Assembly: GCF_022695595.1 (NCBI RefSeq)
Contig: NZ_CP074380.1
Span: 7,406,501-7,470,500, forward strand
Reading direction: 5' to 3'
DNA length: 64,000 nucleotides
Origin: Streptomyces sp. MST-110588
GTDB lineage: Bacteria; Actinomycetota; Actinomycetes; Streptomycetales; Streptomycetaceae
Part shown: piece after piece, positions 18,783-26,568 of the stretch
Position numbering within the stretch: the first letter of the stretch is position 1
Layout: each line of letters begins with the position of its first letter
The notes under the pieces: model-generated
The model's input: only the letters and a program-made list of their open reading frames with translations
What the model was told of the DNA's origin: nothing
The model's database searches: none
Translations under genes and position numbers: made by a program

Positions 18783-20156
18783 GTGAGCAAGGTGCTGTTC
18801 GTGCATGCCAAGGGCGGTCCGCCCCTGGGGTACGCCCTGTCACGGGTCGCCGCGAGGTCGGCGGTGCACCTGCTGGCGCTCAGCGCGCTTCCCGGCGCCG
18901 TGGCCGCCCCGGCCGCGAACCTGTGCGCCTCGGTGCACGTCCCCGACGAGGCGGAGCGGCGCGACCTGGTGTCGCTGATCGTCTCCCGGGCCCAGGCCGT
19001 GGGCGCGGACGCGGTCGTGACGTTCTCCGAGTACGCGGTCGTGGCCGTCGCCGAGGCCTGCGAGAAGCTCGGCCTCGCCGGGGCGGGCGGCTCCTGCGCG
19101 CTGGCCCGCGACAAGCGGATGATGCGGCGCGCGTGGCAGGAAGCGGGCATCCCCCAGCCCCGCTTCCGTCCGGTCGCAACGGAGGAGGAGGTGCGGGACG
19201 CGGCGGCGGATCTGCCGTACCCGCTGCTGCTGAAGGCGGCCTGGAGCGCCGGTTCCACCGCACACCAGATCATCCGCTCCCCGCAGGAAGCGGTCAGGGC
19301 CTGGGAGCGGTCGCGCGAGGTCATGGCCGAATCGGCGCGGCTGGGCTACGCCGAGCTCCATGTGCCCGGCGCCGGCGGGGACTTCCTCATCGAGCAGATC
19401 GTGACGGGCTCGGCCCAGGAGTGGTTCGACCAGCCGGGCTGGGGCGACTACGTCAGCGTCGAGGGGGCCGTCGTGGACGGCGTCTTCAGGCCCGTGTGCC
19501 TCAGCGGCCGGATGCCGACGGTGGCGCCGTTCACCGAACGCGCGGGCATCACCCCCGCGGCCCTCCCGGCCGGAGCCCAGGAGCGCGTCGTGGCCCTGGC
19601 CCGGGACGCCGTCGACGCACTGGGCCTGGCGAACTGCGGCACCCACACCGAGATCAAGCTCGGTGCCGACGGCCGTATGTGGGTGATCGAGACCGCGGCC
19701 CGGTTCGGCGGCGCGATGACCGTACCGCAGATCGAGGAGGTCTTCGGCCTGGACCTCATAGGCATGCTGGTCGACCACCTCCTGGGACGCCCGGTCCACT
19801 GGCCGGAGCGCGCCCTGACGCCCCAGGAGGCGCGCGGCGCGGCCGGTTCGCTGGTCGTCCTGGCCGTCGACGGCGCCGGCGAGCCCTGGCCGGACCGGCG
19901 CCTGTGGGACTTCCCGACGGTCGCCCGGAGCGTTCCGCTCAGCGACGGCAGCCGGCTGTCGGTGGTGGCCGAGAGTTCCCTGCCCGACGGCGCCGTGGTG
20001 CCGGTCTACGACCCGGCCGCCGGCGCGAACACCATGGCGGCGCTGTGCCTGCTGTCCGCCGACGCGCCGCAGACCGTCATCGCCGACTTCCAGACCCTGG
20101 TGGACGCCCTGCCGCGCGTCCTTCCGGCCGCTTCGCCCGAGGAGGCCCGCTCATGA
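18783..20156 (+). CDS. ATP-grasp carboxylate-amine ligase-like enzyme
   Basis: ATP-dependent ligase of the ATP-grasp fold, 457 residues, of the type that joins a carboxylate (often an amino acid) to an amine through an acyl phosphate, as BacD-like L-amino acid ligases do. An N-terminal Rossmann-like domain (MSKVLFVHAKGGPPLGYAL) is followed by the ATP-binding lobes: ARDKRMMRRAWQEAGIP near 113, YPLLLKAAWSAGSTAHQI near 148 and the metal-binding HTEIKLGADGRMWVIETAAR near 293. The GTG start has GAAGGAGCTGG upstream. It begins an operon with a dikinase-like enzyme and an exporter; the stop overlaps an ATG by four bases. The amino acid or peptide joined cannot be read from the sequence. Confidence 0.85.
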   Translation: MSKVLFVHAKGGPPLGYALSRVAARSAVHLLALSALPGAVAAPAANLCASVHVPDEAERRDLVSLIVSRAQAVGADAVVTFSEYAVVAVAEACEKLGLAGAGGSCALARDKRMMRRAWQEAGIPQPRFRPVATEEEVRDAAADLPYPLLLKAAWSAGSTAHQIIRSPQEAVRAWERSREVMAESARLGYAELHVPGAGGDFLIEQIVTGSAQEWFDQPGWGDYVSVEGAVVDGVFRPVCLSGRMPTVAPFTERAGITPAALPAGAQERVVALARDAVDALGLANCGTHTEIKLGADGRMWVIETAARFGGAMTVPQIEEVFGLDLIGMLVDHLLGRPVHWPERALTPQEARGAAGSLVVLAVDGAGEPWPDRRLWDFPTVARSVPLSDGSRLSVVAESSLPDGAVVPVYDPAAGANTMAALCLLSADAPQTVIADFQTLVDALPRVLPAASPEEARS

Positions 20157-20263
20157 CCGTACGTACCTGCAGCACCCGGCCGACGTGTCCGGGAAGCATC
20201 CGGCCGGCGTCCCCGGGCCGAAGCTCCCGGCCGGCGCTCCCGGAAAGGACGGTGGGCCGGTGA
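20153..20263 (+). CDS. 36-codon small ORF coupled at both ends (tentative)
   Basis: A short frame starts at an ATG overlapping the ATP-grasp stop (ATGA, 20153-20156) and ends with a TGA overlapping the GTG start of the next gene (GTGA, 20260-20263). The peptide is rich in Arg, Pro and Ser with Cys at positions 6 and 12. Such double coupling could mark a real small protein or peptide substrate. The DNA here is repetitive (CCGGCCGGCGTCCC and CCGGCCGGCGCTCC), and the competing reading is that the dikinase gene itself starts at this ATG and a single-base indel hides it; reading on in its frame gives a plausible N-terminus. I cannot decide between them. Confidence 0.3.
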   Translation: MTVRTCSTRPTCPGSIRPASPGRSSRPALPERTVGR

Positions 20264-22308
20264 CCACCGCACTGCTCCCCTCCGGTACGCCGGGACCCGC
20301 CACGGACCGTACGGTCATCGGCGAGAACCTGTCGCTGCCGCTGTTCCGCACCCTCTCCGGCGTGTTGGCCGGCCACCCGTACCTGAAGGTCGTCGTGGAC
20401 CGCTGCGAGGACACCTGGCACCTGCTCGACACGGCCGTCCACCCCTTCCACGTCAACTACGTCGCCACCCGCATCCTGGGCATGGACCTGGAGACCCTGG
20501 ACGCGGGCCTGGACGCCTTCAACGCCTCGGTCTACACCGACCCCCAACGGCGCTTCTTACTGGGCGTGCTCTCCCTGCACACCGACGAGGACCTCGAAGG
20601 CCGCGAACGCCCCTTCCTCGTCCTGGAGACGACCGAGGCCGACACCATGAACGGCGCGCTGCTGGAGGAGTTCTACACCTTCGTGCGCCACCGGGTGGAC
20701 GGGCGGCTGCCGCTGCTGCTCAAGCCCGCCAACCACGGCCAGGAACAGGAGCTGGCCGCGGTCAGCGAGGTGCGGGTCCCGCGGATCCTGAGCCACCAGC
20801 TCTTCGGGAACCGGACGCGGATGCCGCTCAACCCCGGCGAGGCCACCGGCCGGCTGCGCTGGTTCCGTACGGCCGAGGAGTACCGGGCCGCCGCCGGCGG
20901 GCTCGGCTGGTCGGACATCGTGGCCATGGACTGCCTCCCGGACGACGTGCCGCGGGTGGCCGGGTTCATCAACACCGCGCCCATCACCCCGCTCTCGCAC
21001 ACCAACGTGCTCGCCTCCGGCTGGGGCATCCCCAACGCCGTCGTCCGGGACCTGCCACGGCTCGTCGAGCGCGACGGCCTGGACGGCGCGTGGGTGCGCT
21101 ACCGGGTACGGGAGGAGGAGATCACCCTCATACGGCTGGAGAGCGCCCCGGTCCTCCAGGCGCCGGCCTGGCACCAGCAGCGCATCCGGCTGGAGCCGCC
21201 GCTCCTGGAGGACGCCCCGGCGCTGTCGCTGCACCGGCTGCGCCGCGCGGACCGGGACCGCTACGGCACCAAGGCGGCCAACCTGGGGGAGCTGCACCAC
21301 GTCCTGGACAGCCGCACCGCCGATCTCACCACGTTCTACGGGAAGCCCAGGCCGCCCCGCCGGAACCTCTACCACCACCTCGCGGCCCGTCTGGGTCTCG
21401 ACGGCGCGGGCAGTGACGGTGGCCCCGGGCGGACCGGCGGCGCCGGCGTGGAGCGACTGCGGCAGGCGGCGGCCGAATTCGCGGCCCGTACCGTCTCGGC
21501 GCCCGACGGGGTCGCCCTGCCGTTCGCCCTACAGAATCGTTTCCTCACGTCCTCGCCCGCCCTCCAACAGGCCATCGGAAAGCTGAAGATGGCGCTCGAA
21601 CTCGACGCCGTGGAGGTACTGGACTCCCTCTGTCTGCACCTCCAGCACGTCATCCGCCACACCCCCATGCCCGAGGACGTGACCCGGCAGATCACCCAGG
21701 CCTTCCCCGCCCCGCTCGCCGCCGGCAGCCGCCTGGTGGTGCGCTCCTCCTCCAACGCCGAGGACCTGCCCGGATTCTCCGCGGCCGGGGTCTACGACTC
21801 GGTCACCACCGTCCGCGGCGAGAAGGAACTCCTGGACGCGGTACGGCAGGTGTGGGCCTCGCTGCTGTCGCCGCGCAGCGTGCGGCTGCGCCACCAGGTC
21901 GGCATCTCCCTGGACGACACGTACATGGGAGTGATCATCCAGCAGTACGCCCCCGCCGAACTCGGAGGCGTCCTGGTGACCTGCGACCCGACCCGGCGCG
22001 AGGACTTCCGCAACGTGTACCTCAACTGCTCGCCGGGCTCCCCCGAAACGGTCGTCGACGGCACCACCCTGCCGCAGCAGTACCTGTACAACACCGTCGA
22101 GGGCGGCGGCCGTACGGTGGCGCTCGGCTCCTCGGGCCAGGACCTGCCCGCCGCGACCCGGAACCGGCTGGCCGACCTGGCCCTGACCGGCCGGCTGCTC
22201 CAGTCGCACTTCAGCGAGGACGACCCGGACGCCCCGCTGGACATCGAATGGCTCATGACCGGCGAGGGCGGCTTCCGGCTGGTCCAGATCCGCCCGTACG
22301 CGCTGTGA
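20260..22308 (+). CDS. Dikinase-like PEP-synthase-family enzyme with glucan-water-dikinase domain order
   Basis: 682-residue protein. The C-terminal half is the nucleotide-binding domain of the PPDK/PEP-synthase family: YGTKAANLGELHHVL near 335, VALPFALQNRF, LVVRSSSNAEDLPGFSAAGV near 494, and DIEWLMTGEGGFRLVQIRPY at the end. A swivelling phosphohistidine-like segment, ITPLSHTNVLASGWGIPNAV with a candidate His near 248, comes before it. The PEP/pyruvate TIM barrel is absent. Phosphohistidine before nucleotide domain is the order seen in glucan water dikinases, the reverse of PEP synthase, so phosphorylation of a small molecule, sugar or peptide with ATP is more likely than PEP synthesis (inference). 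TTA at 20557-20559 (codon 100) makes it bldA-dependent. GTG at 20260 is the coupled start; an N-terminal extension is possible. Confidence 0.78.
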   Translation: MTTALLPSGTPGPATDRTVIGENLSLPLFRTLSGVLAGHPYLKVVVDRCEDTWHLLDTAVHPFHVNYVATRILGMDLETLDAGLDAFNASVYTDPQRRFLLGVLSLHTDEDLEGRERPFLVLETTEADTMNGALLEEFYTFVRHRVDGRLPLLLKPANHGQEQELAAVSEVRVPRILSHQLFGNRTRMPLNPGEATGRLRWFRTAEEYRAAAGGLGWSDIVAMDCLPDDVPRVAGFINTAPITPLSHTNVLASGWGIPNAVVRDLPRLVERDGLDGAWVRYRVREEEITLIRLESAPVLQAPAWHQQRIRLEPPLLEDAPALSLHRLRRADRDRYGTKAANLGELHHVLDSRTADLTTFYGKPRPPRRNLYHHLAARLGLDGAGSDGGPGRTGGAGVERLRQAAAEFAARTVSAPDGVALPFALQNRFLTSSPALQQAIGKLKMALELDAVEVLDSLCLHLQHVIRHTPMPEDVTRQITQAFPAPLAAGSRLVVRSSSNAEDLPGFSAAGVYDSVTTVRGEKELLDAVRQVWASLLSPRSVRLRHQVGISLDDTYMGVIIQQYAPAELGGVLVTCDPTRREDFRNVYLNCSPGSPETVVDGTTLPQQYLYNTVEGGGRTVALGSSGQDLPAATRNRLADLALTGRLLQSHFSEDDPDAPLDIEWLMTGEGGFRLVQIRPYAL

Positions 22309-23867
22309 CCGGCCGGCCGTCCCGGCCGCGGCCCGCTTCATGGCCGTGGCCCGTCCTGCGCCTGCGGTCCGCCTCCCGGCGTGGCCCCGCCGATCAGCTC
22401 CCCACCCCCGCCGCCCGCCGGATCATCCGTCTGAACAACGGCTTCCAACTGCTGTTCAACCTGCTGTGGTGGATGCCGGTGTTCTACGCCTACCAGCGGG
22501 AGGCGGGGCTCTCGGACGGGGAGATCTTCGGGATCCAGAGCGTCTACTACGTCGCGTTCTGCCTGTTCGAGATCCCGACCGGGATGGTGGCCGACCGCAT
22601 CGGCGCCCGCAACTGCCTGCGGGCCGGGGCGGTGGTGATGACCGCCGCCAACCTGGCGCCGGTCCTCAGCCCCTCCTACCCGGGCTTCCTGCTCCACTTC
22701 CTGGCCATCGCCGCGGGCCGCTCCCTGACCTCGGGCGCCGCCAGCGCCTACCTCTACGACGGTCTGCGGGCCGAGGGGTGCGACGCCCACTACCTGAAGG
22801 CCGAGGGCACCGCCCGCGCGCTGGGCCTGGCCGCGAAGGTGGTGTGCTGGCCGCTGGTGGGCCCGCTGATGGCCCTGGCCCACCCGGCGCCGTACGTGCT
22901 CAGCGCCGCGAGCGCGGCGGGCTCCCTGGTCTGCGCGGTCGCGCTGCCCCGGCTCGCCCGCGCCCACGGGGACGGCCGGCCGGGGAACCGGCCGGACAAG
23001 GAGCCCGCGACGGGCGGCAGCGCGGCAGGAGGGCGGCGCCGGGCCGCGTTCTGGCACGACGCGGGCGCCGCGCTGCGCTGCGTACGGGCCACGCCCTGGC
23101 TCGCCCTGGTCATGGTGCAGGGCGTGGCGGTCTTCACCCTCTCCCGCATCTGCCAGGTGAACCTCTTCCAGCCCATCCTGCTGGACCACGGCATCGGCGA
23201 GACCTCGCACGGCGGGGTGCTGGCGGCCATGACCGTGGCCGAGGCGGTGGCATCGGCGCGGCCCCAATGGCTCAGCCGCAAGCTGCCACCGGTGGCCTGG
23301 GTCTCCCTGCTCAGCCTCGCGCTGGCCGGCACCCTGGCCGCCCTCACCCTCGGCGGGCCGTGGACCGTGGTCGTACTGCTGTGCGTGTTCGCCGCGATCA
23401 CCGGCTTCGCGTACCCGGTCCAGCGCAAGCTGGTCAACGACGCGATCCCGGCGCACGCCCCCCGCGCCACGCTGCTGTCCGTGGAGAGCATCGTGGACCG
23501 GGGCGTGTGCGCGCTGGTGGCGGTGGCCGTCGGGGCCTACCTCTCGGCGGGCCGACTGGACGCGCTGCTGTGGCACAGCGCGCTGGCGACCGCGGTGGTG
23601 ATGACCGTCCTGCACCTGCTGCTGCGCCGCCTGGGCTCCGGGCGCGGCCGGGCGGCCCGTACGGAGCGCGAGATCCGTACGGCGCGTACGGCACATACGG
23701 CGCACATGGCGCGTACGTCGGCGGTACGGGGCGAGGGCCCCGGGCCGGGAACTGCGGACCGGCCCTCGGCGACTCCGGCTGATCCTGTGCGCGAGGACGC
23801 GGCGAGTTACGGTGAAAGACCCTTCGCGGACTCCTCCGGAGAGCCCCCCGAAGGCAGGACGCGGTAG
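22305..23867 (+). CDS. MFS transporter
   Basis: Major facilitator protein of 520 residues with about twelve membrane segments, starting IIRLNNGFQLLFNLLWWMPV after a basic N-terminal tail. MVADRIGARNCLRAG is the loop between helices 2 and 3. A hydrophilic Gly/Arg-rich loop (around 225-255) separates the halves, and the C-terminal 75 residues form a polar tail. The GTG start overlaps the previous stop by four bases. Placed last in the ATP-grasp/dikinase operon, it probably exports the product or provides self-resistance, as BacE does beside BacD (analogy). Confidence 0.85.
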   Translation: MTGRPSRPRPASWPWPVLRLRSASRRGPADQLPTPAARRIIRLNNGFQLLFNLLWWMPVFYAYQREAGLSDGEIFGIQSVYYVAFCLFEIPTGMVADRIGARNCLRAGAVVMTAANLAPVLSPSYPGFLLHFLAIAAGRSLTSGAASAYLYDGLRAEGCDAHYLKAEGTARALGLAAKVVCWPLVGPLMALAHPAPYVLSAASAAGSLVCAVALPRLARAHGDGRPGNRPDKEPATGGSAAGGRRRAAFWHDAGAALRCVRATPWLALVMVQGVAVFTLSRICQVNLFQPILLDHGIGETSHGGVLAAMTVAEAVASARPQWLSRKLPPVAWVSLLSLALAGTLAALTLGGPWTVVVLLCVFAAITGFAYPVQRKLVNDAIPAHAPRATLLSVESIVDRGVCALVAVAVGAYLSAGRLDALLWHSALATAVVMTVLHLLLRRLGSGRGRAARTEREIRTARTAHTAHMARTSAVRGEGPGPGTADRPSATPADPVREDAASYGERPFADSSGEPPEGRTR

Positions 23868-23936
23868 TCACGCAAGTCGCGTACGCAGTCGGTACCGCCC
23901 GTACCGCCCCGTACCGTCGGAACAGGAGAGAGGCAG

Positions 23937-24752
23937 ATGAGCCGTCCCCCGGCCGCCGCCGAGGCGTTCGCATACTTCCTTGCCCAGTTCGAGGCCGGCA
24001 TGGCGCTGGCCGCGTCGGGCGACGACGGACCGGCGTACAGTCTCGGGGCGGATCTTCCGCCGTGGCTGGTGCAAATGGTGACCGCGCTCTACGAAGGCCA
24101 GGACGAGGCCGCGGCCCGGGCGTGGGCACAGCGCGTACAAGGCGAGCTGCGCCGCCTGGACGGCCGGGTGCCGTTCGCCGCGGTGGTGCACGACTGGCAC
24201 CTGCGCACGGTCGCCCCGATGCTGGCGGAGGCGAGCGTACGGCGCGGCGAGGGGCCCGGTGCCCAGGAGGCGGTACGGCTGCTGCACGAACGGGCGCTGG
24301 CGGGACAGCCGGTCGGGGAAAGCCAGTGGCAAGAGGCGCTCGGCCCGGCGCTGCGCGAGGTCTACCACCACGCCTACGCCTATGCCGACGCCTTCGCCAC
24401 GGCGTCCGCCAACGCGCTCGCCTACGCGCAGGCCAATGACTACGAGGAGGACAAGGCCGTCGAGTTCGCCGAGTACTACGCCAAGCTCAACACCGGGGCG
24501 AACGCCCGCGCCAGCGCCGACGCCAACGCGCTCGCGCACGCGCGGACGCTGGCACAGGTCTACGCCACGGGGGACGAGCGGGCCTATGCCACCGCCTACC
24601 CGTTCGCGTACGTGAACGCGTACGCGCTGGCGTACGCCAACCGGGACGAGGCGGCGGACCGGGGCGGGCAGGACCGGCGGCGCCGGGCCGCTTACGGGCG
24701 GCTCGCCGACGGACTGGCCGACAGCCTGGCCCGGGCCGGGGCCGCGGGCTGA
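23937..24752 (+). CDS. Ala/Tyr-rich repetitive protein of unknown function
   Basis: 271 residues, no family recognised. The N-terminal 130 residues look like an ordinary helical domain (AFAYFLAQFEAGMALAASGD; WLVQMVTALYEGQDEAAARA; VHDWHLRTVAPMLAEASV). The C-terminal half is built from short helical repeats with Ala-Tyr at alternating positions, such as HAYAYADAFATASANALAYA and later AYATAYPFAYVNAYALAYAN, ending in a basic/acidic segment. No signal peptide or membrane helix. ATG start has AGGAGAGAGGC upstream. It lies 69 bp after the MFS gene in the same direction and could be cotranscribed. It ends convergent to the TauD gene. Confidence 0.75.
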   Translation: MSRPPAAAEAFAYFLAQFEAGMALAASGDDGPAYSLGADLPPWLVQMVTALYEGQDEAAARAWAQRVQGELRRLDGRVPFAAVVHDWHLRTVAPMLAEASVRRGEGPGAQEAVRLLHERALAGQPVGESQWQEALGPALREVYHHAYAYADAFATASANALAYAQANDYEEDKAVEFAEYYAKLNTGANARASADANALAHARTLAQVYATGDERAYATAYPFAYVNAYALAYANRDEAADRGGQDRRRRAAYGRLADGLADSLARAGAAG

Positions 24753-24857
24753 AACCGGGACCGGCCGGTGTCCTGTGACCCCGGCCGGCGGGCCGCCGCC
24801 CCGGCCTGTCCCCAGGGCGGCGGCTCCGTACGCCGGGCACAGACATCGGGTGCGTAG

Positions 24858-25730
24858 TCAGGCCCGGGGCCGGTGACCGCGGATGGCGACCCGCCGGCCG
24901 TAGCGCTCATGGGGGTAGTAGTCCCATGTCGCATGGTGCTGGACACAGCGGTTGTCCCAGAACACCAGCGTGTTAGGCGCCCAGCGGACGCGGCAGTTCA
25001 GCAGCGGCGTACGGGCGACATGGTCGTGGAGCATGTCCAGCACCGCCTTGCTCTCGGCGCGCGAGAGCTGCGGGATGTGCGAGGTGTACGCGCCGTTGAC
25101 GAACAGCAGCTTGCGGCCGGTCTCGGGGTGGCGGGCCACGACGGGGTGCTCGTTGACGGGGACCTCGTACTCCGGCGGCGGGGTCTGGCCCATCCAGGGG
25201 AGCAGACCGTCGTGGACGGCGGTCAGCGGGTCGAGGAAGGCACGCATGGCCGGGGACAGTATCTCGTAGGCCAGGTGCATGTTGGCGAACAGGGTGTCGC
25301 CGCCGCTTCCGGTGTCCGGCGTACGGAGGATGTGCAGCATCGAGCCGAGCGAGGGCTCGGCATCGGCGGTGCCGTCGGCGTGCCAGCCGTTGCCGGCCAC
25401 CGCCCGTGACTCCTTGGTGGTCTTGATGTCCAGGACGAACGGGTCGGAGCCTTCGGGGGCCAGCGCGACCGGGTGCAGCTCGCCGAAATGGCGGGCGAAG
25501 CGCTTGTGGTCCTCGGCGGTGATCTTCTGGTCGCGGAAGACCAGCACATGGTGGGTCAGGAAAGCCCGCCGGACCTCGGCGACCTGCTCCTGCGTCAGCT
25601 CCTCGGCCAGGTCCAGGCCGGACACCTCGGCGCCGAGCAGCGGCGTCAGCGGGTCCACGGCGATGGTGTCGTAGACCTCCTTCGGCCTGGTGGTGATGCG
25701 CTCGATGGCGTCCAGCGCGTACTGGTCCAT
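24858..25730 (-). CDS. TauD/TfdA-family Fe(II)/2-oxoglutarate dioxygenase
   Basis: Non-haem iron hydroxylase, 290 residues. The iron-binding HxD is in NGWHADGTADAEPSLG (His near 115), and the distal His in VQHHATWDYYPHERYG (near 262); the following RRVAIRG supplies the 2-oxoglutarate-binding Arg. The start at 25730 is preceded by GGAGGACGGA and begins MDQYALDAIERITTRP. It is the last gene of the leftward block headed by the NRPS genes. Within a megasynthase cluster it is best read as a hydroxylase of an amino-acid unit; a proline-derived ring is the leading guess given the second adenylation domain (inference). Confidence 0.88.
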   Translation of the reverse strand: MDQYALDAIERITTRPKEVYDTIAVDPLTPLLGAEVSGLDLAEELTQEQVAEVRRAFLTHHVLVFRDQKITAEDHKRFARHFGELHPVALAPEGSDPFVLDIKTTKESRAVAGNGWHADGTADAEPSLGSMLHILRTPDTGSGGDTLFANMHLAYEILSPAMRAFLDPLTAVHDGLLPWMGQTPPPEYEVPVNEHPVVARHPETGRKLLFVNGAYTSHIPQLSRAESKAVLDMLHDHVARTPLLNCRVRWAPNTLVFWDNRCVQHHATWDYYPHERYGRRVAIRGHRPRA

Positions 25731-25812
25731 TCCGTCCTCCTGAAGTGATGTGGTGCCGGCCGTACGGGGCCGGTGGCCGGGCGCCGGTCGGCGGCGCCGC
25801 CGTGGTGGCCCT

Positions 25813-26568
25813 TCACAGCCCCCGTGCCAGCAGATCGGCCAGGATGATCCGGCCGAAGGCCAGGTTGCCGTGGATGGTGTCGTCGGCCTCGCACAGCTCG
25901 GGGCGCTGGAAGCCGTGCTCGTCGGTGACCCGGTCGCGCAGGTCGACGACCTCGACACCCAGCGCGCTCAGCGCGCGCCGGAAGGTCTCCTGTGCCGCCA
26001 TGAAGACCAGGGGGTCGGACAGGCCCGGCACCCGCTGCGGCGGCATCACCGCCAGCACCCGCAGGCCCAGGCCCCGGGCGTGCCGGTAGAAGTCCAGCGC
26101 GCCGCGGAGCACGGCCAGGACCAGGTCCTCGAACAGCGCGCCGGCCAGGAAGCCGGGGACGAAGCCGCCGCCGGGCCGGCGGTAGAGGTCCCAGTTCTCG
26201 GTGGTGGCCACGAAGTGCGCGGCGAAACCGAAGGTCGACACCAGCGGGACGCCGGGCCGCGCCAGTTCGCCGAGCCCGCGGACGCCCAGCTCGTCCAGGA
26301 AACCGCGGTAGTACGTGTCCGCCTCCGGCTTGCGGAAGACCACGTCCTGTCCGTCCGGGTCGAAGAACTCGGCGGTGAACTCGCGCCCGGCGCCGACCGG
26401 CCCGCCGCAGAACGTGATGCCCGCCGCCTTCGCCGCCCGGCCGATGGGACCGGCGTGGGAGTCGCCCAGCAGCAGGAACCTGGCCGGGACCGGAGTACCG
26501 GCTGCCGCTGTCGTACTGACCGGTGCCGTGCTAACCGGCGTTGTAGTAGTCGAGGATGGCGTCTTCAC
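25813..26568 (-). CDS. SGNH/GDSL-hydrolase-like protein
   Basis: 251 residues. After a Ser/Thr/Pro-rich tail of about 25 residues comes FLLLGDSHAGPIGRAAKAAG, the GDS block with the nucleophilic Ser, and near the C-terminus ADDTIHGNLAFGRIILADLL, the block holding the catalytic Asp and His (DxxH). The intervening sequence is not closely similar to any esterase I know. Its ATG lies inside the end of the upstream GSCFA gene (38-bp overlap), so the two are translated together. Members hydrolyse or transfer acyl groups; here acylation or deacylation of the peptide product is plausible. Confidence 0.72.
   Translation of the reverse strand: MKTPSSTTTTPVSTAPVSTTAAAGTPVPARFLLLGDSHAGPIGRAAKAAGITFCGGPVGAGREFTAEFFDPDGQDVVFRKPEADTYYRGFLDELGVRGLGELARPGVPLVSTFGFAAHFVATTENWDLYRRPGGGFVPGFLAGALFEDLVLAVLRGALDFYRHARGLGLRVLAVMPPQRVPGLSDPLVFMAAQETFRRALSALGVEVVDLRDRVTDEHGFQRPELCEADDTIHGNLAFGRIILADLLARGL

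Noticed and set aside
20185-20259. The 25-residue extension MSGKHPAGVPGP... as the normal start of the dikinase
   Set aside because: It comes from a repetitive Gly/Pro-coding stretch, has no ribosome site at the GTG, and the coupled GTG at 20260 is better placed; kept only as an alternative.
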